From Cordylochernes scorpioides (taxonomy: Eukaryota; Arthropoda; Arachnida; Pseudoscorpiones; Chernetidae): DNA of 64,000 bases. Location of the stretch: the NCBI GenBank assembly GCA_030710605.1, contig CP092863.1, forward strand, positions 59,002,899-59,066,898. Direction: 5' to 3'. Below, piece by piece: positions 32,937 to 43,298 of this stretch. A program made the translations under genes and the position numbers. Under the pieces are notes generated by a model, which saw only the letters and a program-made list of their open reading frames with translations, searched no databases and had not been told where the DNA came from. Numbering within the stretch: position 1 is the stretch's first letter; each line of letters starts with the position of its first letter.

Positions 32937-33965
32937 ATTCAATTAAATTAAAACTTGATGAAGTTCTTGAATACTTCACAAACAAATTTGAAAGTACTCA
33001 AAAAAATTTAACCAAAAATGATCTGACATTTCTTGGCACAAATATAAACCAGATAAAAGATGGTATTTCCTCCATAACAGAAATAAAAAAGAAATTTGAA
33101 CCAGAAACAATAACCGAAGCCATCAAAGAGGTAATGGACAGCAAGATTGATAAAATAGCAAAAGATATTTCAGTTTATAGACCTTCTTATGCACAAATTG
33201 CAAAAAGAGAAAATGTATCAGATTTGATCGTAAAACATCAGCAAATTCAAAATAGAGAATTGACGCTTATGGCAAAACACCAGCCAACAATGAACCTACT
33301 TCAACCATAATACAGGCTATTTCTAAGGATATAAAGAAAATTAGAGACAGGGGCACAAAGATAAAAATCATCAAAATGTTTAACACAAGAAGCGCAGTAA
33401 TTATAAAATTGCCTAATATGACAGAGATGAATTCACTTCAAGAGGAATTGAACAAATCTGAGGATTTAAAAACAATAAGCAAAATTTTTGTTCCAAAGCA
33501 AAGAGATCCAACAGTGGTGGTGAAAAAAGTTTCCAAACTAACCGATACAACCACATTTGTAAACACGATTTGTAATATGAATCAGGAGCTGAACGGAATG
33601 GAAGATGAAATCAAGATATTATTCGTAATGAAATCTAACACACCAACCCAAAACATAGTCCTGAGAGTTTCCCCAAAAGCCTATCAACTTATATACAGAC
33701 CTAGAACGTTGTCAGATACAAGATAAAATCCTAGTAAAACAATGCCAAAATTGTTTTCAGTTTAATCCAGACCATAAAACAAAAGAATGTACAAATTTAC
33801 AAATATGTTGCATCTGTGGAACCCAGGGCAATCACGTCTGTACAAAAGAGCTAAGATGTCATAACTGTTCAAAGCATCCAAGACTTAGGAATAATCCGAA
33901 TAACCATAAACCAAATACAAATGACTGTCCCTAATATAAATTACAGGTTGATAGAACAGTGAGAA
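32937..33965 (+). pseudogene. Non-LTR ORF1 (gag-like), right element, frameshifted
   Basis: Three frame pieces: an N-terminal coiled, Lys-rich part with YRPSYAQIAKREN (about 33177), a middle frame 33376-33726 with PKQRDPTVVVKKVSKL, and a C-terminal part with CQNCFQFNPDHKTKEC, CCICGTQGNHVC and CHNCSKHPRLRNNPNNH (33740-33930). At least two frameshifts separate them. The order equals that of the left element's ORF1. Confidence 0.75.
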
Positions 33966-34021
33966 GAACTCAATATCTCATCGGTTAAGAAGAGGAATAA
34001 CGAATTTAGTTATTTGTAATC

Positions 34022-37000
34022 ATGGTGATCACGGCTCTACCATATAGAGGAAACATAAAATGTTTACAACAGAATATTAGAAAAAGTATGACAGCTTTAA
34101 ACGAACTTACAATTTCAACGAATAATAATCCACCCGATATTATACTACTTAAAGAACCATATGTTTTAAATAAACAGGTTATATTTGATTTAGACTCACC
34201 AATAATTTATTCAAAGACTTCAGAAATTATTTACACAGCAACAATCATTGTGAATAAAAATATAAAATTCAAAAAATTAGATAATTTTACGAATCAATTC
34301 TGTACTGCAATATCTATCATAACCTCAAATTCGTTTGTAGTAATCGCAAATTTTTGCTTTCATCCCAATTCCTGTAATGATACTCACTTAGATTTTATAA
34401 GAAACTTGATTAATACTTTTTCAAATAACCCTATAGTCCTATGCGGAGATTTCAATTCCCGTCATCCAATCTGGTTCGACAAAATAACAAATTCAAATGG
34501 TTACAAATTGCAAACAATAATAAATGAAAATCACTTGTTCATTCACAAAGATAAAACTCCAACATGTAGAGGGGCAAGTATAGTAGATCTAACAATCTCG
34601 AATAGACTTTCAATAAATATGATCAGGCATTGGACCACCTCATCACTGACGAATATTTCTGATCATTTGGCAATTCAATTTGAAATTCATTTAAAATTTA
34701 ATTATATAAAACAGTGTCGGGCAACCTTTTTCGAGTTGCGGCGCACTAAGCTTAATTTCTTTTTTTCGCGGCGCACCTGTGAGAATTTCGTAACAAAAAT
34801 ATTTTTTTCCTTTTTTAACCAACAGATTTTACGGTGTACAAAACTTATTGTGTGAATGTGTGTGTGTTTTACAACATGCAAAAAAATGAAGAATTACTAC
34901 AGCAATACTTTGACGAAAACTCCGAATAAATTTTTAAAATAAATTTATAATTTTTTTTGTTTTCTTTTTTTAAGCTTTGTAGCTTTGAGTCTCTATTAAT
35001 AAACAGCTGTGACAAAGATTGTAAATGACGGTTAAGTTTGGACATATTATTTTAAAAATTAGGTATTTTCCCGCAGTATGTATTCAACTTTATTAAATAA
35101 AGTTGTTTTCGCGGATTGTTTTTTTTTAACTTATGATTTTAAATAGGTGCGTACCTATTTGCATTTTTATTTTTTAATAATGGCACGTGCCAGTTATGTA
35201 CGTCAAGATTATGTACATACGTTATATGAAATATAAAATTATGCAAACTGTTGCAAATCATAATACCAAAATAAGTTTTATATAAAATGAAATTTGCTTT
35301 TTTTTAATTTTATTTTTTATATGAAAATTTTTGAAAAAAAATATTAAAATTGAATAAAAATTATAAAAAATATTTTTTGAAACATTATTTTTAAATTTAA
35401 CCAAAAGTTCTAAATACCTACAAAAATGTTCGCGGCACACCTAGAATTCTTCGCGGCACACCAGTGTGCCACGGCACACCGGTTGCCCGACACTGATATA
35501 AAAGATAAACAGAATTCTACATGGAAATTCAATGAAAAACACGCCAACTGGACAAATTTTCTAAAAATCTCAAGTATCAAGAATTTATCAAATTAAAGAA
35601 CGAGGCAGATATGGTGGAAAATTGCACGGATATTGATAAAGTTGTAAATAAACTCACGGATAACATAATAGAAGCAGCCTATATATCATTAAAAGTAAAA
35701 TCAAACAACTACATATACGATGCAGGTATAAAATGGTGGAATAAAGAACTTGAACAAATGAAAACACATTTTCATTATGTAAGAAACTTATTTTATCACA
35801 GTAAGACTATCGATGCAACAAGATTTAAACAAGTCAGAAACAAATTTAATAATATGATAAAGAAAGCAAAGATAAATAGTTTGAAAATTTTCATCGAAGA
35901 AAATGAATCAAATGATCCTTTTGGTAACGCATATAAAATTTTCAAAAAGCTCAAATCCTCAAACAAGCAAAAAGGACTTCCCATAATAGACAATAATCAA
36001 GAATCAGAAAAAGAAAAACGCATTACAGACATAATAAATGAATTAATTGCAGATGATAGAATTGATCAAGACAACCATCAACAAGAATTGATTAGAAGTT
36101 ACGAACCTTTTCTAAGGTATTCAAGCGCTATCCATATTGATACCGAAGAAATAGAATATCTAATTGACAAAAACAATGTTAAAAAGTCACCAGGTCAAGA
36201 TAATATCAGCAATAACATGATAAAATACGCAAAGACTCTGTTATTTCCGGTGCTACATTCGTTATTAAATAAATGTATTCAGATGGGATATTTTCCAAGG
36301 GAATGGAAAACGACAGTATTAAAAATTCTAATGAAACCAAAAAAATCTAACGTCGAATCAATAAAAAGCTATCGACCTATTTCGTTAACATCTAATCTGT
36401 CTAAGATCTACGAAAAAGTTATTAAAAATAAAATTTATGAATATTATATGCAAAACAATTTATTGAGTCCCAAACAGCATGGATTCATCAAGTCAAAATC
36501 TACTATTACAGCCTTGAATAATATAATCGATATAATAATGGAACACAAAACCAAAGAACTGACAGCTCTGGTCACAATAGATATTGCGGGAGCAGATGAA
36601 GATAATTTGCCGTAAAGTTTAATAAGGACTATTCAATCATATTTCAAATCGAGGAAAACGAAATTTACATATGAGAACTTAACAATAAATAAACAAATTA
36701 CAAAGGGATGTCCGCAGAGTGGCCCGCTATCTCCACTACTATGGATAATATTACTAAACGATCTTTTGATCAAATATCAAGTTCCTAATAGTGAAGTGGT
36801 ATGTTATGCGGATGATGTATCAATTATATGCTGGCACAACAATTGCAAAGACCTGAAATTAGTTATAGAAAAGGCATTAAATACGATTTATGTATGGTGT
36901 AAGAGTAATAAACTTGAAATAAGTCTAGAAAAAACTAATATACTTTATTTACATAACAAAGAAAAAATCCCAATCAAATTTAATAATGAAATAATCATAC

Positions 37001-37828
37001 CAACCCTAAAGACCAAAATTTTAGGAATAATAATTGCAAATCACAGAAGAAAAAACAAAATAAATTTTACATACCACATAGAAGAAATTGTAAATCGTAC
37101 AAAACGTTTTAAAAATTATCTCTTCTCAATTTGCGGAAAATCTTGGGGTCTAAGCACCCAGAAAAGGCTAACTTTATATAAATCCATTTTCAGACCAATA
37201 CTTACATATGGAGCCGAAATTTTGCTCAAATATTAAAATAAAAAGTGTTTACAAAAATTAAATTCAACCCAATATCAAATACTAACATGGTGTATACAAG
37301 CCTATAAATCCACATCATATTAGCTGTGTTCATAGTTTGGCCAACATTCCTCTGATCTCAGACTTTATCGAATCCAGAATCATGATATCTGATCTGAGAA
37401 ACTTATCCACATATGATCAACAAATTTATGACCCATTTATTCCAGGAATTATAGATACCTTTCTCAAATCAAGAATGAATGTTCTGAAAAACGAAGCAAA
37501 TAATACTTTCTTAAGCTTTTTTCTCCAAGAAATCCCTAAATACTTTCGTCCAAATTTTTATAATACTCAATTTGTTACAAACCACGGAAATTTCAAAAGT
37601 TTTCTAAATAGAATAAAGGCAGTGGAGGATCCAAGTTGCTTTTGTGGTATGGAGGAACAAACCTCAAGACATCTACTAATCGATTGCCCAGCATTTCAAG
37701 ACTATAGAATGAAGAATGAACTAGTTGTTTGTGAACTTAACGATTTGATTTCCGATAAAAAATCATATTTAAAGTTCAATTATTTTTGTAAATACATTCT
37801 AAAATTTCTACAAAATCTGGATATCTAA
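34022..37828 (+). pseudogene. Non-LTR ORF2, right element, split by a MITE and missing RT motif A
   Basis: The endonuclease frame starts with CLQQNIRKSMTALNEL and has LCGDFNSRHPIWFD and NISDHLAIQF; it is cut at 34711 by the MITE. After it the linker runs to 35594 and the RT frame from 35611: SYRPISLTSNLSK (about 36370), then DIAGADEDNLP where DIAGAFDNAWW is expected, a stop at 36613, GCPQSGPLSPLLW (36708) and CYADDVSIICW (36802). The last frame (37337-37828) has CFCGMEEQTSRHLLIDC. Loss of the motif A aspartate region and about 20 residues rules out polymerase activity. Confidence 0.85.
34712..35495. mobile_element. hAT-type MITE (784 bp)
   Basis: Terminal inverted repeats CAGTGTCGGGCAACC and GGTTGCCCGACACTG have the CAGTG start of hAT elements. 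An exact 8-bp target duplication, ATATAAAA, flanks it (34704-34711 and 35496-35503), the length made by hAT transposases. Subterminal GCGGCGCAC/GCGGCACACC repeats occur at both ends. The AT-rich interior has no transposase. It lies inside the endonuclease region of the non-LTR element. Confidence 0.92.
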
Positions 37829-37890
37829 TGTTTCATGCGTTGAATAATGTAAATAACTTGTGTAAATAAACTTTTCTCCTTGTAATTGTA

Positions 37891-38163
37891 ATTTCAACAC
37901 TATTAAATATAAAAGACAAGATTCAAATATATCAAAATATTGCACCAAAGGTATCTATTTTGGACAATTTTTAAGATACTACAGAATTAACAACAAACTA
38001 AACAACTTTATAAGTAAAATTAAAAACTTAAATGTCGAATTTCAAAAATATGGATTCAGCCAAAATACAATTAAAAAATTAACATTTTATAAATCAGAAA
38101 ATATCTTCACAAAAATAAATTATCATACAATTTCAACTTCAAGGACTTTAAAAATTTCACTAT
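37891..38163 (+). pseudogene. Penelope-like RT tail, right copy
   Basis: After the repeated target bases the RT frame resumes with KYCTKGIYFGQFLRYYRINN and a SKIKNLNVEFQKYGFSQNTI-like thumb region, ending at a stop near 38163. The YFGQxxRYYRI pattern corresponds to the conserved QxxRxxRxC region downstream of the palm in Penelope-type RTs. No GIY-YIG domain follows. Confidence 0.55.
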
Positions 38164-40382
38164 GAGGATTTAATTAACTTTTGACAGATTATTCAAATTT
38201 GTTTTTCTCCGCAAATTTTAAATCGAAAATTTATTTATAGACATTAACCGTTTCCCCCTGAGTGAGTAGAATTTGCTTGTGATGTTAATTGTAACATGCA
38301 TATATTGAATTTTAAGTTGATAACATGAAACGCAATTCAATACATATAAATGAATGATCTACAATGAATGTTAACAGCAATACTGACTTCAACTGGAACG
38401 CTCAATCTAAATGCTACTTTCACTTATAGACAATGATGCAACTAACAAGAGTCACATCATCTCTCTTGATTTACTAACACTAACTACATTCCGCTAATCT
38501 AGATAATAAATAATTTAATTATAGGTAAATACTCTTGAAATCATAACATCCATAACGAATGCTATCACATTAATTAAGTGTACTTATAAGCTATTATAAA
38601 TATTTTCAAAGAAATTTTCTTTTATTTTTCAACCTCATCTTTCTCTCCTTTCCTATTTTATTATTTTTTATTTATTTTTCTATTTTTCATTTTTTTTGTG
38701 TGTTCCTTGTTTCTTTTTTCTTCACCCCTTTTAATTGGACTTAGAACAAATAATAATTACGATTTTAAATTAATAAAAAAAATCCCATCTACACTAATAG
38801 AAACTATTAAATTCAATATTCTGAAACGCCAATACCATACTGATAAAGCACAATTTGGATTATAGATTATAAACACAAGGTAACAGGACCGGGTCAGAGT
38901 GAATGAGTGGTGTGTGGCATTTCGGTAGCGACGTTGTGGCCCTCCTCAGACTTGTCTGAAGATTGTAACGACGCTGATGCCGAAACGTCGCACATTGTTT
39001 ATTTGTTTGGATTTGTTCTTTTTACCTTTGCTTACCAATACCATACCTTTATTTCTGTGTGTTCTCTAAGTCTTACTTTGTTTGATCCTTTAAATTTATA
39101 CGATAACTTTCGAATATTTTTTTTCTCTCCTTATAGCATACATAACAATTATCTATGCGTGTTCAATCTTTATTAAGGGGGGTATTGAGAATGAACATTC
39201 AATCTAAATGATATGAAGCATTAAAACTTAAATTCCTAAACTTCCTTATTTAGCAGAAATAACAGGTAATGGTCCTCATATATTATATTTAAAAAAAAAT
39301 TATAGATAGGACTATTTATATAGAATATACGGTTCTGTTAGGACCAGTTCAAATAAATTGATGATGTGAGTTATAATGGGAAAGCATTTTCACCATCTTC
39401 AGACAGGGACTTATGTCTTTGTCTGATGAAGCTGATTTTTCCATTTATGGTATGACGCACATTCTTAACTTGTTTGAATTTAATCGTACTTTCTTGTAGT
39501 TCCAATTAATCCTTATCCTCTCGAACTACTAATATCTTATTATTTTCCTGCAGTCCTATTATTTAGATTGTATGAACACAATTTGGACTATAATCGGACC
39601 TACCAACATCAGACCAAGTTTATTTTTCTATGTTCTTTAATGTCAGATTTCCTGTTCCCTTGTCGACGCACATTGTTAAAGGCTTGGGATATGATCATTT
39701 TTTCCTATATTTATATTAATCATTTAACTGTATTACTAATTTCTTATCAGTCTCTTACAGTCCTTATACCCAAAAAGAATAAACACAATTTGATTTAAAG
39801 TTTAACACTAAAGGATAAGTATGTATCAATCTGATTAAGTCTAGGGAACCGAATAAATTTAACTTCTGAACTGAAAAAACATTTTTTGAGTTAGGTTTGA
39901 AAGTGCAGAAGATGACAATGTCTTAGTTCATTAGTTGATTTTTGTAGTATCTAAGGCTCAGCTATTACCCTATCTCCGTTCCAACCTAAATTTGCTTTCT
40001 ATTTGGTCGAAGAGGCATGGTTTGGCAGTAATGGAGTAAGGGCCGAAACTGCTGCTCAGGTCTTCATCTGAAGAGGCCCACCTAAGTACCATCCTCTTTC
40101 CATCTGGTCTAACCTTTATGGTTTTCAACTGGTCTAACCCTTAAGGTTTTCATCCTTCCTAATTTAATATATTATCTTATATCGTGTCCTCTACATTTAC
40201 AATAGATTGTCTTTAAAATAAGCTTATATAAAAAACAAAAAATTCCCAAAAAAAAAAATAATTAACAAAAATCTATTTTCTCTCGTCAAGAGAGAAAATA
40301 GAGCAAAAAAATACTTCTTTCTCTCTAATTAACTTTATTTTATATTTGGAAAATTATTATCATGGTTCTGCCTTTGCTCTTC
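38164..40382 (+). repeat. Conserved 3' region with tandem ribozyme-like modules (right arm)
   Basis: Mirror of the left arm. Modules at about 38830-39010, 39330-39480, 39550-39690 and 40000-40090 share ACACAATTTGG, GGACC, CTGAAGA/CTGATGA, CGAAAC and GCACATTGTT or CGCACATTCTTAA blocks. Two small frames (38907-39176 and 39568-39798) are conserved in both arms, but composition gives no sign of a protein. Poly-T/poly-A rich DNA separates the modules. Confidence 0.5.
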
Positions 40383-40711
40383 TCTTTAAAACTTTCTCTT
40401 CGCTTATTCCTTTTTTCACCCAGCCTATGACGTGTAACTGCCGATGCTTTGCTGGTGTTACCTTTTTTTTTCTTTTTTAAAAATATAATCTAACTAATTA
40501 TTTATTAAAAAAAAAAAATAAAAAAAAAAACCTCACACATTTAAATTAAATAACAAAAATGTATTAATCTTAAAAAGTTTTCATAACTATACTATTTGAT
40601 ACAGAATTAGCTTGCTGTTCTAACTCAAAATTAATTCAAAATCTGTTGTTCTTAATAGTTTACTTTTCCTCTATTTTCCAAATATAAAAAAATTACTTCT
40701 AATATATATAT
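40383..40711. other. No gene seen; AT-rich
   Basis: Possibly the outer end of the right palindrome arm, whose left counterpart is in the gap. Long A and T runs; no protein frame. Confidence 0.4.
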
Positions 40712-42535
40712 ATATATATTCTGAATATAGAGCAATCCATAATACATTTATATTTTTAAAAATAAGGCCTATTTTGGATTTAAATAAGATTATTTATTTA
40801 CCGATATTTCGATGGATTAATCTTCCTTCTTTTACGAGGTGTTTTGCAGTGAAGCACGCAGCAGGTCGCGCGCCCCAGGTGAGCCACTAGACGTCTTCTA
40901 AGCTTATTGGGCGATAAACCATCTAATATATACATTCTAAATAGAGTAAATATAATCAAAAGAAAAAGAAAAAAGTGATATATGTAAATGACTATTGAAA
41001 ATTAAGAGATATCGAATTAATTAAAGAAAAAAGTGATATATGTAAATGACTAATGAAAATTAAGAGATATCGAATTAATTAAACAAATAAAATATCATAA
41101 AAATTGAAATAACTGTGAAATAAATATACAAATAATAGTAATAGATATCCGATTAAAATGGAATAAAATAACCATGTAAATAGCATAATCATCTAAGAGG
41201 TTCTAAACTGAGTATATACATCTGGCAAGTCAATCTTTCTATTGATACTATTTTTATTTTCTAATGAGCTCCAGCTTTCTAAAAATAAACGGCAATGTTT
41301 TTCTTTGATGTTTTGATGTATTATAGATGTGTGATCGAAGTCTGGAGTGTGACTATTGTTGAATGCATGATTTACCAGTAGAGATGTCGGGTTATGGTGC
41401 TTTAGTGCGGATTTGTGTTGGTTAATTCTTTCAGATAAAGGTTTGCTGGTTTCTCCTATGTATATTGCCTGGCAGGATTTGCATGGTATTTTATAAACCA
41501 CATTCGCTCTATCTTCTGGCTTGTAGATTTGTTTTGTATCAGGGTGACGGAAAATGCTTCTTAAATTCTGGTTGGGTTGATATCTGGTTGTAATATTGTG
41601 TTTTTTCAAACTTCTGGCTATTCTTTCACAGCCATAGCTGTAAGGTAGGGAGCAAAACATGTTCGGGGTTGAGATCTGTCTATTGTTCGTGGATGGAATT
41701 TTTGGTGCATATAATTGCTTTTTGATGAATTCTTTAGGATAATTATTGCTTTGAAGTTCTTGAAATAATCTAGCTCTTTCGATTTTTTCATCAGTTTTAT
41801 CCGTAAAATGTGTAGTCAACCTCTTGGAAAGTGTTTTGACCACCGCAACCTTATGACAGATAGGACCAAAAGAATTGAAGTTCAGGTAACTTCCTGTGTG
41901 GGTTGGTTTTCGATAAATTTTCGTTTCAATTTTATTTTGATTTCTGGTCAGTTGTAAGTCCAAAAATGGTAGAGACCCATTTTCTTCTAATTCATAGGTG
42001 AATTTCAGAAAGGGTCTAAGACTATTAAGAAAATTTATAATTATGGAAACATCCACCTCTGTGATGCATAATACATCATCAATGTAGCGTTTCCTCATTA
42101 AAATTTGTAGTTGTGTGGAGATTCAACGATTAACTTATCAATTTTATCCATGAAGACATTGGCTAATGCAGATGATATAGGATTTCCCATTGGAAGTCCC
42201 TTGACCTGTTTGAAATATCTGTTCTTATAGAAGAAGTAATTAAATGATAGGCAGAGTTTGACATTTACATATATCACTTTTTTCTTTTGATTATATTTAC
42301 TCTATTTAGAATGTATATATTAGATGGTTTATCGCCCAATAAGCTTAGAAGACGTCTAGTGGCTCACCTGGGGCGCGCGACCTGCTGCGTGCTTCACTGC
42401 AAAACACCTCGTAAAAGATGGAAGATTGATCCATCGAAATATCGGTAAATAAATAATCTTATTTAAATCCAAAATAGGCCTTATTTAAAATATATATATA
42501 TATATATATTCTGAATATAGAGCAATCCTTAATAT
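40712..42535 (-). mobile_element. Penelope-like element 1 with GIY-YIG, 5' truncated, flanked by inverted repeats
   Basis: The coding part (41193-42250) is flanked by inverted copies of one terminal sequence (about 40780-41080 and 42260-42480) that contains GATGGATTAATCTTCC, GAAGCACGCAGCAGGTCGCG and GGGCGATAAACCATCTAA. Penelope elements often show such terminal repeats in direct or inverted order. The segment TATTCTGAATATAGAGCAAT is also present at each outer side, near 40720 and 42510. Confidence 0.75.
41193..42250 (-). pseudogene. Penelope RT C-terminal half plus GIY-YIG endonuclease
   Basis: From 42250 the minus strand reads KGLPMGNPISSALANVF, then after a one-base shift at about 42105 RKRYIDDVLC (the catalytic YIDD), SLPFLDLQLTRNQ, and the linker. 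The GIY-YIG domain at about 41510-41430 has YKIPCKSCQAIYIGETSKPL, with the CxxC before YIGET that is typical of Penelope, followed by an Arg and His (SERINQHK). The endonuclease nicks DNA to prime RNA copying. The RT N-terminal half is missing, so this is a truncated copy, but the 301-residue frame is intact. Confidence 0.9.
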
Positions 42536-42617
42536 ATTTATATATATTTAAAAAATAAGGCTTATTTTGGATTGTAATAAGTTTATTTTACGATGTACTA
42601 GAGCGCCATCTGTTATC

Positions 42618-42768
42618 AAATTATAAAACTATTTTAGAGGCGTAATATTCTTTTTAAAATAAAACAATTTCTACTGTCCTTACTGCGATGGAAAAATTAA
42701 AGGGAGAGACAGTAGAAATTGTTTTATTTTAAAAAGAATATTACGCCTCTAAAATAGTTTTATAATTT
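42618..42768. repeat. Hairpin MITE with 61-bp arms
   Basis: 42618-42678 and 42708-42768 are inverted repeats without visible mismatch, with a 29-base loop. The outer ends are AAATTATAAAAC. It lies between Penelope elements 1 and 2. No coding content. Family unknown. Confidence 0.8.
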
Positions 42769-43057
42769 AATAATATTATTTTTTAATCCGATATTTCGAT
42801 GGACCAATCGTCCATATTTTACGAGGGTTTTTGTTATGAAGCACGCAGCAGGTCGCGTGCTTCTGGTGAGCCACGGTCGTCTTACAAGCTTATTGGGCGA
42901 TAAACCATCTAATATATACATTTTATACAAAGTGAATATAATCAAAAGAAAAACAGTGTAATATATATAAATAAACATTTATAATTAAGAGATTTCGAAT
43001 TAATTAAACAAATAAAAATACCATAAACTGAAATTGAAAAAAAACTGTGAAATATAT
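42769..43057 (-). mobile_element. Penelope-like element 2, 3' terminal part
   Basis: Contains the same terminal sequence as element 1 (GATGGACCAATCGTCC, GAAGCACGCAGCAGGTCGCG, GGGCGATAAACCATCTAA). It continues on the far side of the gypsy insertion at 51876. The last four bases, ATAT, are the target duplication of the gypsy element. Confidence 0.75.
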
Positions 43058-43277
43058 TGTAGCGGATGTATGTAAGTTTTTCTTTTATAGCTATTTTTAA
43101 TGTAAAGGAAATAAATAATCAAGAATGTATGTATCGTTAGTTTTTATTTTTAACCAACGTCTGATTTTTACAAAGTCGTCATGTAAACAATGCTAAGTGA
43201 TGATGATCATTGGAATAAAGTTCTATGAAAAATTAAATATGAGAATAATAATTTTGAGATGTTTGCAGCACGTATCA
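43058..43277 (-). repeat. 3' LTR of the outer gypsy element
   Basis: Minus-strand TGATACGTGC ... CGCTACA, 220 bp. It differs from the 5' LTR by one base (G/A in GTTTGCAGC on the plus strand). Confidence 0.95.
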
Positions 43278-43292
43278 TTTACCCCCGCTTTG
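43278..43292 (-). other. Polypurine tract of the outer gypsy element
   Basis: The minus strand reads CAAAGCGGGGGTAAA directly before the 3' LTR; this is where plus-strand DNA synthesis would be primed. Confidence 0.8.
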
Positions 43293-43298
43293 ATGCAT

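Larger units (their letters stand above)
32652..37890 (+). mobile_element. R1/Jockey-group non-LTR retrotransposon, second family member
   Basis: Plus-strand relative of the element at 24701-29328, with similar ORF1, ORF2 and GC-rich 5' end (GCCGCTAGGGGGC ... GGTAAATATT). It is more decayed, has lost RT motif A and is interrupted by a hAT-type MITE. Its insertion in the right arm alone shows it came after the inverted duplication. Confidence 0.85.
31042..40382 (+). mobile_element. Right copy of the Penelope-like element
   Basis: Plus-strand copy with RT coding sequence from 31042 to 32651, interrupted by a non-LTR element (32652-37890), RT tail to about 38163, and a 3' region of about 2.2 kb that mirrors 22059-24300. 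Arms agree at roughly 95-97 percent by eye in the 3' region. The homology continues to the gap edge on the left, so the true right end may lie beyond 40382. Confidence 0.7.
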
